A stretch of 20,574 bases of DNA from Bacteroidales bacterium (GTDB taxonomy: Bacteria > Bacteroidota > Bacteroidia > Bacteroidales > VadinHA17). A program made the translations under genes and the position numbers. The notes under the pieces are model-generated. The model was not told the DNA's origin. It saw only the letters and a list, made by a program, of their open reading frames with translations, and made no database searches. Shown piece after piece: positions 15,915-20,574 of this stretch. Positions within the stretch are counted from its first letter, which is position 1. Each line of letters starts with the position of its first letter. The DNA is taken from assembly GCA_030692905.1 (NCBI GenBank), contig JAUYBT010000057.1, positions 1 to 20,574 of the forward strand, read 5' to 3'.

Positions 15915-16976
15915 TTGAGAAAGATTATTCATATAGATATGGATGCGTTTTTTGCATCTGTTGAACAGCTCGACAACCCTGAGCTTAAAGGCAAGCCTGT
16001 TGCCGTAGGAGGAAGCGGGGAGAGGAGTGTTGTTGCTGCAGCCAGTTATGAAGCCCGGAAATTCGGGGTCAGATCAGCAATGCCATCAGTAATTGCCAAA
16101 CGTTTGTGTCCCGATCTTATATTCGTAAAACACAATTTCGGGCGTTACATTGAGGTCTCTGCCAGCGTGTTTGAGATTTTTAAAGAGTATACCGATATTA
16201 TTGAACCACTTTCAATTGATGAAGCATTTCTCGATGTAACTGATGATAAAAAGAAAATAGGATCAGCGACAGTCATTGCAAAACAGATAAGGACTGAGAT
16301 AAAGCGCAGAACCGGTCTTACAGCTTCGGCCGGCATTTCAGTGAATAAATTTCTTGCAAAGATAGCCTCCGATATTAACAAGCCCGATGGTCTCTTCCTT
16401 ATTCGCCCCGAAGAGGCTGAAAAGTTCATTGAAGAGCTGCCTGTCGAAAAATTCTATGGTATCGGAAAAGTGACTGCACAAAAGATGCATAAACTTGGAA
16501 TTCATAAAGGTTCTGATCTGAAGAAGTGGGATTTATTATCTCTTGTAAGAAATTTTGGCAAAGCCGGTGCCTTCTTTTACGATATTGTGAGAGGTATTGA
16601 TGAACGCCCTGTTGAACCGGATCAGGAACGCAAATCTATTGGTACAGAACTCACTTATGAGAAAGATCTGACAACCCGTTTTGAGATCATTGCAGAGTTA
16701 TATAAGCTTGAAAAAGAGCTTATGGAACGGCTTGAACATTCAGAAACCACCGGAAGGACGATCACTCTCAAGGTTAAGTTTTCAGATTTCCGGCAGATAA
16801 CCCGAAGTAAAACTCTTCAGAATTATATCCGCGATTTTGATACACTTCATCGGGAGGTTTCAGATATTCGTAAATCGATTAAGTTCGAAGCCACCAGGAT
16901 AAGGTTATTAGGGGTAAGTATCTCAAACCTCGAATCGGATGATTGTGATGACCGGCAGTTGTTTCTCTTTGATTAA
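15915..16976 (+). CDS. dinB: DNA polymerase IV, Y-family translesion polymerase
   Basis: At 353 residues this is full-length DinB. The catalytic acidic residues are in HIDMDAFFASVEQ (residues ~6-18) and SIDEAFLDV (~100-108). GISVNKFLAKIASDINKPDG is the conserved palm stretch, and the helix-hairpin-helix region FYGIGKVTAQKMHKLGI and the little-finger domain follow. The C-terminal DDRQLFLFD resembles a beta-clamp binding peptide (QLFLF). It synthesises across damaged bases with low fidelity. The TTG start is accepted because it yields MRKIIHIDMDAF exactly as in relatives, and no ATG lies suitably upstream. The 209 bases between it and the divergent SNF2 start (15706-15914) contain no gene, and I saw no convincing promoter or SOS box there. 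Confidence 0.95.
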   Translation: MRKIIHIDMDAFFASVEQLDNPELKGKPVAVGGSGERSVVAAASYEARKFGVRSAMPSVIAKRLCPDLIFVKHNFGRYIEVSASVFEIFKEYTDIIEPLSIDEAFLDVTDDKKKIGSATVIAKQIRTEIKRRTGLTASAGISVNKFLAKIASDINKPDGLFLIRPEEAEKFIEELPVEKFYGIGKVTAQKMHKLGIHKGSDLKKWDLLSLVRNFGKAGAFFYDIVRGIDERPVEPDQERKSIGTELTYEKDLTTRFEIIAELYKLEKELMERLEHSETTGRTITLKVKFSDFRQITRSKTLQNYIRDFDTLHREVSDIRKSIKFEATRIRLLGVSISNLESDDCDDRQLFLFD

Positions 16977-17072
16977 TTTTCTTAGATAGATGTTTATTTT
17001 ATTGATAATCAATCTATTTCCTGTAAAGGCAACACTCCGGCAACGATTTATAGGTCTCGTCATCTGCTTTTA

Positions 17073-19427
17073 TCATTTTCTTCTCAGACGTAGTGCATTA
17101 GCAATAACCGATACTGAACTGAAACTCATAGCTGCTGCCGCAATCATTGGACTGAGTAAAATTCCAAAAATAGGATATAACAATCCTGCTGCAATAGGCA
17201 CTCCAAGGACATTGTAAACGAAGGCAAAAAATAAATTTTGTTTGATATTCCGCATAACTTCTCTGCTAAGATCCTTTGCACGGACAATTCCATTCAGGTC
17301 ACCTTTTACAAGTGTGATTTCGGCACTTTGCATGGCAATATCTGTGCCTGTACCCATAGCTATTCCAATGTTGGCCTGAGCCAGGGCAGGAGCATCATTA
17401 ATACCATCGCCGGCCATAGCTACAACGTGGCCTTGTCCTTGCAATTCTTTAACTTCATTGTATTTATCATCCGGCAGACAATCGGCTTTGAAACCATCGA
17501 GGTGTAACTCCCCGGCTACAGCTTTGGCAGTAATTTCATTATCGCCGGTAAGCATGATTACTTTCACACCCATTTTTTGTAAAGCTTGAATGGCTTTGGC
17601 AGAAGCTTCTTTAATTCTGTCGGTAACGCCAATAACACCTTCCACGTTGTTTTCTAAAATTAAATACATTACTGTCTGTCCTGAAAGTTGCCATTCTTCA
17701 ACCAGTTTCTTTTTATCATTATTCAGAGATGTCTTGAAGCCTTCCAGTAACCGTTGATTTCCTAGTCCTATCTTTTTGCCCTGATAAAGTGCTTGTGCTC
17801 CTTTACCTGTAACCGATTCAAAATTGTCTAATTTTATCAATCCGAGGTTTTTTTCTTTTGCCCCTTTCACTATGGCTTCTGCAAGAGGATGTTCACTATT
17901 TGTATCAATCGAAGCAGCGAGCCTGAGAATTTCCTCATCGCTTAATTTTCCAAAGGATTTAAATCCTTTAAGGCTTGGCTTTCCTTCGGTAATAGTGCCT
18001 GTCTTATCAATTATCAGGGTGTCAACTTTATTCATTTCCTCAATAGCACGTGCATCTTTTACCAGAATACCCGATTGCGCCCCACGACCAGTGCCTACCA
18101 TTATTGACATGGGCGTAGCCAATCCCAGTGCACACGGACATGCAATGATTAAGACAGACACCGCATTGACAAATGCATAAACGTAAGCGGGTTGCGGCCC
18201 CCATATTGCCCATACTGCAAACGTAATAAGTGCAATAGCTATAATAATTTGTACAAAATATTTAGCCACTATATCGACCAGTTTTTGTATAGGCGCCCTT
18301 GACCGGCTTGCTTCGTTTACCATTTCGATGATCCGAGCCAGCAAGGTATCGTGTCCCACTTTTTCGGCTCTCATTTCAAAAACGGTTTTTCCATTGATAG
18401 TCCCTCCTGTTATCTTGTCGCCCTTCGATTTATCAACGGGCATGGGTTCTCCTGTAATCATGCTTTCGTCTACAAAAGCATTACCGTCAGTTACGACTCC
18501 ATCCACCGGTATCTTTTCACCAGGTTTCACCCGCAGAACATCACCTGCTTTAACTTGTTCCAAAGGGATTTCTTCTTCCTTCCCGTCATGGATTATTCTT
18601 GCTACCGGCGGAACAAGATTAAGCAAGGCTTTCATGGCCGAATTGGTTTTGCTGTGAGCTCTCAGCTCCAAAACTTGTCCTAATAGTACAAGAGTCAGTA
18701 TTACGGCGGCGGCTTCGAAATACAGATGAACATTTCCTTGAATGTCTTTAAACTGTTCCGGGAATATCCCGGGAAACAAAAGAGCGAATACACTGAAAAA
18801 ATATGCAGCACCAACGCCTAAGGAAATTAATGTCCACATATTTGGCGACCTCCTTCTTATGGAACTCCACCCACGTTTAAAAAATTCCCAACCGGAATAA
18901 AAAACTACAGGAGAGGCAAGCAAAAGTCCTACCCAACCCAAGACCCTTTTTGAAACTAAAGAATCTATATGTAAAAAATGAAAAAAATCTGACATTCCCA
19001 AAAGGAATACCGGGATTGTAAGAGCCAATGCAATCCAAAATTTCTTTGCCATCTTCCGGTATGCTTTTTCTTCTTCATTGGTATCCTGTGGTTTTTCAGA
19101 AACCAGGTCCATACCACATATCGGACAACTGCCAGGCTTGTTTTGTTTCACCTGGGGATGCATGGGGCAGGTATAAATCATGTTACCAGTTGTAATGCCT
19201 TCCTCTTTTTTAACCTTTTTCTGCTCATGAGCTTCATGACCATGTTCTTGTTGAACATCCGCATGATGATGTTCGCCATGTTTGTTATTCCCATCAACAG
19301 GAACCAGATGCATTTTACATACCGGGCAGTTTCCGGGTTGGTCATAGACCTTTGCGCCCTCGCACTTCATCGGACAGGTGTATTTAATCTTACTATACGA
19401 TTCCGTTTTATTTTCAGAATTTTTCAT
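17073..19427 (-). CDS. Copper-translocating P1B-type ATPase with two N-terminal CPM metal-binding modules
   Basis: This 784-residue heavy-metal pump has its N-terminus outside the usual HMA type. Two short modules, YTCPMKCEGAKVYDQPGNCP with VCKM (residues ~14-45) and YTCPMHPQVKQNKPGSCPIC with GMDLV (~84-112), are joined by a His-rich linker with HGEHHH and HGHEAHEQ. The pump core has the CPC motif in IIACPCALGLATP (~429), the phosphorylation site DKTGTITEGKP (~474), HPLAEA, and the hinge GDGINDAPAL (~674). YN near VLGVPIAAGLLYP and MSFSSVSVIANALRLRR fit Cu(I) exporters (CopA class). Silver is also possible. It starts 19 bases after the upstream E1-rhodanese gene, with AAGGA before its ATG, so the two are probably co-transcribed. 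It converges on dinB; the ~96 bases between them show only weak pairing. Confidence 0.93.
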   Translation of the reverse strand: MKNSENKTESYSKIKYTCPMKCEGAKVYDQPGNCPVCKMHLVPVDGNNKHGEHHHADVQQEHGHEAHEQKKVKKEEGITTGNMIYTCPMHPQVKQNKPGSCPICGMDLVSEKPQDTNEEEKAYRKMAKKFWIALALTIPVFLLGMSDFFHFLHIDSLVSKRVLGWVGLLLASPVVFYSGWEFFKRGWSSIRRRSPNMWTLISLGVGAAYFFSVFALLFPGIFPEQFKDIQGNVHLYFEAAAVILTLVLLGQVLELRAHSKTNSAMKALLNLVPPVARIIHDGKEEEIPLEQVKAGDVLRVKPGEKIPVDGVVTDGNAFVDESMITGEPMPVDKSKGDKITGGTINGKTVFEMRAEKVGHDTLLARIIEMVNEASRSRAPIQKLVDIVAKYFVQIIIAIALITFAVWAIWGPQPAYVYAFVNAVSVLIIACPCALGLATPMSIMVGTGRGAQSGILVKDARAIEEMNKVDTLIIDKTGTITEGKPSLKGFKSFGKLSDEEILRLAASIDTNSEHPLAEAIVKGAKEKNLGLIKLDNFESVTGKGAQALYQGKKIGLGNQRLLEGFKTSLNNDKKKLVEEWQLSGQTVMYLILENNVEGVIGVTDRIKEASAKAIQALQKMGVKVIMLTGDNEITAKAVAGELHLDGFKADCLPDDKYNEVKELQGQGHVVAMAGDGINDAPALAQANIGIAMGTGTDIAMQSAEITLVKGDLNGIVRAKDLSREVMRNIKQNLFFAFVYNVLGVPIAAGLLYPIFGILLSPMIAAAAMSFSSVSVIANALRLRRK

Positions 19428-19446
19428 GATTCCTTATTGATTGATA

Positions 19447-20517
19447 TCAAATTACCAGGCTGTACAAATTCTCCATATTGTGTACTTTCTGAAGATAGTT
19501 TATAACATTTGTACTTCTGCTTCCTGACCGGCAATAAAAAACAATAGCATCATTACGGGAAAAACGTTTGATCTTCCTGCTGACGTCATAATGGGGTATC
19601 GAAATTGTTTTAAATCCGATATCATCCTTATCTCCCTTGTCTCTGAGATCAATTACCTGGATTCCCGGGTTTTTTGAAAGCATTTTTCTTAGCGTACTGG
19701 CTGAAATTTCTTTAACTGATTTATTATCATATAAACTACTATCTTCATATTCTCCAAGTTCGGTAATTTCAGAGAAGTCAGGGTTTCTTTCAAATGTAGA
19801 AACCCAGGTATTAAAATTCAGTGTATCAATCATAAAGAGTTTACCTGAAAGGACTCCATCAAGTCCGAGTATGATTTTTAATACTTCTGTTGCCTGTAAT
19901 GAACCTATTAAACCCGGGATAGAACCAATTACACCAAATTCTTCACATGAAGGAACCTCCAGAGGATGAGGAGGTTCAGGGTAAAGACATCTTAGTGTCG
20001 GGCCATCGTGGTAATTCAACACCATTAACTGTCCTGAAAACTTATGTATTGCTCCATACACTAATGGTTTATTAAGTATTACACATGCATCATTTATTAA
20101 ATAACGTGTGGCGAAATTATCGGTGCAATCAACAATTATATCATATTGAGAAATAATTTTCAAAGCGGATACTTTATCCATCCGGATAAAATGCACTTTG
20201 AGTGTTACTTCGGGATTCAGAAGTTTAAGCTTTTGTTTGGCTGCCAAAGGCTTAGGCTTGCCTATGTCTTTCAGGGTATATAATACTTGCCGGTTTAAAT
20301 TGGACTCATCGACCCAATCATTATCCACGATCCCCAACATACCAACTCCGGCAACTGTCAGATATTGAAGTACCGGACAACCTAACGCACCAGCGCCAAC
20401 TACAAGCACCGATGTTCCTTTTATTTTCTCCTGTCCTTCCTTTCCTACTTCAGCCAGACGTATCTGCCTGCTGTACCTGTTTATCTCATCTTTGGTTAAT
20501 GAAGTATTACAGCGCAT
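19447..20517 (-). CDS. MoeB/ThiF-family E1-like adenylyltransferase with C-terminal rhodanese domain
   Basis: The 356-residue protein has an E1-like domain (RYSRQIRLAEVGKEGQEKI; nucleotide loop VLVVGAGALGCPVLQYL; acidic DNDWVDESNLNRQ; DCTDNFATRYLIND; SIPGLIGSLQATEVLK) and a rhodanese domain from ~residue 265, with active loop CRSGSRS. Such proteins (MOCS3/ThiF type) adenylate the C-terminal glycine of a sulfur-carrier protein and may supply the sulfur for molybdopterin, thiamine or other pathways. The zinc-binding Cys pairs usual in MoeB are mostly lost: CxxC reads TLRC, and the NPDCPVC region reads NPDFSEI. No carrier-protein gene is in the window, so the pathway is unclear. The frame stays open from the ATG at 20517 up to the right edge, so an earlier start cannot be excluded. 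Confidence 0.88.
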   Translation of the reverse strand: MRCNTSLTKDEINRYSRQIRLAEVGKEGQEKIKGTSVLVVGAGALGCPVLQYLTVAGVGMLGIVDNDWVDESNLNRQVLYTLKDIGKPKPLAAKQKLKLLNPEVTLKVHFIRMDKVSALKIISQYDIIVDCTDNFATRYLINDACVILNKPLVYGAIHKFSGQLMVLNYHDGPTLRCLYPEPPHPLEVPSCEEFGVIGSIPGLIGSLQATEVLKIILGLDGVLSGKLFMIDTLNFNTWVSTFERNPDFSEITELGEYEDSSLYDNKSVKEISASTLRKMLSKNPGIQVIDLRDKGDKDDIGFKTISIPHYDVSRKIKRFSRNDAIVFYCRSGSRSTNVINYLQKVHNMENLYSLVI

Positions 20518-20574
20518 ACTAGTAATGTTTTTTGATTGATTATTTTGTATCTGATTTCTGGTAACCTCGCTTAT

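Noticed and set aside
16977..17072. Possible terminator between dinB and the P1B ATPase
   Set aside because: Only a six-base AT pairing (ATAGAT/ATCTAT) with a long loop and no T-tract; too weak to call.
18328..18683. Two overlapping ~110-residue plus-strand open frames
   Set aside because: Antisense shadows of the P1B ATPase actuator region.

Overview
This window looks like an anaerobic, hydrogen-metabolising member of the Bacteroidota, probably Bacteroidales-like. The supporting signs are an AT-rich background, weak Shine-Dalgarno sequences, a Bacteroidota-style lipoprotein with LVIVD repeats, a small outer-membrane barrel-type protein, and a strictly anaerobic enzyme set. This placement is inferred from protein character, not from a database search. 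No RNA genes, CRISPR arrays or insertion sequences were seen.

Layout. (1) 1-968, minus strand: the first ~322 codons of an iron-sulfur beta subunit of a sulfhydrogenase-type (group 3b-like) [NiFe] hydrogenase. The rest of its operon would lie off the left edge. (2) 1158-6951, plus strand, divergent from it: the redox repressor rex followed by the [NiFe] maturation genes hypF, hypC, hypD and hypE, nearly all overlapping or tightly spaced. The series ends in a wreck: the first ~26 codons of hypA joined out of frame to the last ~158 codons of hypB. (3) 6989-9077: a divergent pair of envelope proteins, a small exported beta-rich protein and an LVIVD-repeat lipoprotein. (4) 9302-12748: a complete three-gene operon for a trimeric NADH-linked [FeFe] hydrogenase (hydC, hydB, hydA), closed by a strong bidirectional terminator. 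(5) 12796-16976: a SNF2-family ATPase and, divergent from it, DNA polymerase IV. (6) 17073-20517, minus strand: a MoeB/ThiF-type E1 enzyme with a C-terminal rhodanese domain, followed 19 bases later by a copper-type P1B ATPase with two metal-binding CPM modules and a His-rich linker.

How the genes fit together. Rex senses the NADH/NAD+ ratio. Sites resembling its operator are present in the [NiFe]/rex divergent promoter region (one overlaps the rex start codon) and upstream of the [FeFe] hydrogenase. This suggests one redox switch over two unrelated hydrogenases. HypF, HypC, HypD and HypE build the Fe(CN)2CO part of the [NiFe] site, but the nickel-insertion pair HypA/HypB is destroyed here. 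Unless intact copies exist elsewhere, or this is an assembly error, the [NiFe] enzyme would not receive nickel efficiently, and hydrogen metabolism would rest on the [FeFe] enzyme. The HydEFG maturases that enzyme needs are not in this window.

I did not find a clearly undescribed multi-gene system. The strongest leads are the hypA/hypB deletion junction, the shared Rex control, the compact HydABC architecture, and the zinc-site-less E1-rhodanese protein beside the copper pump.
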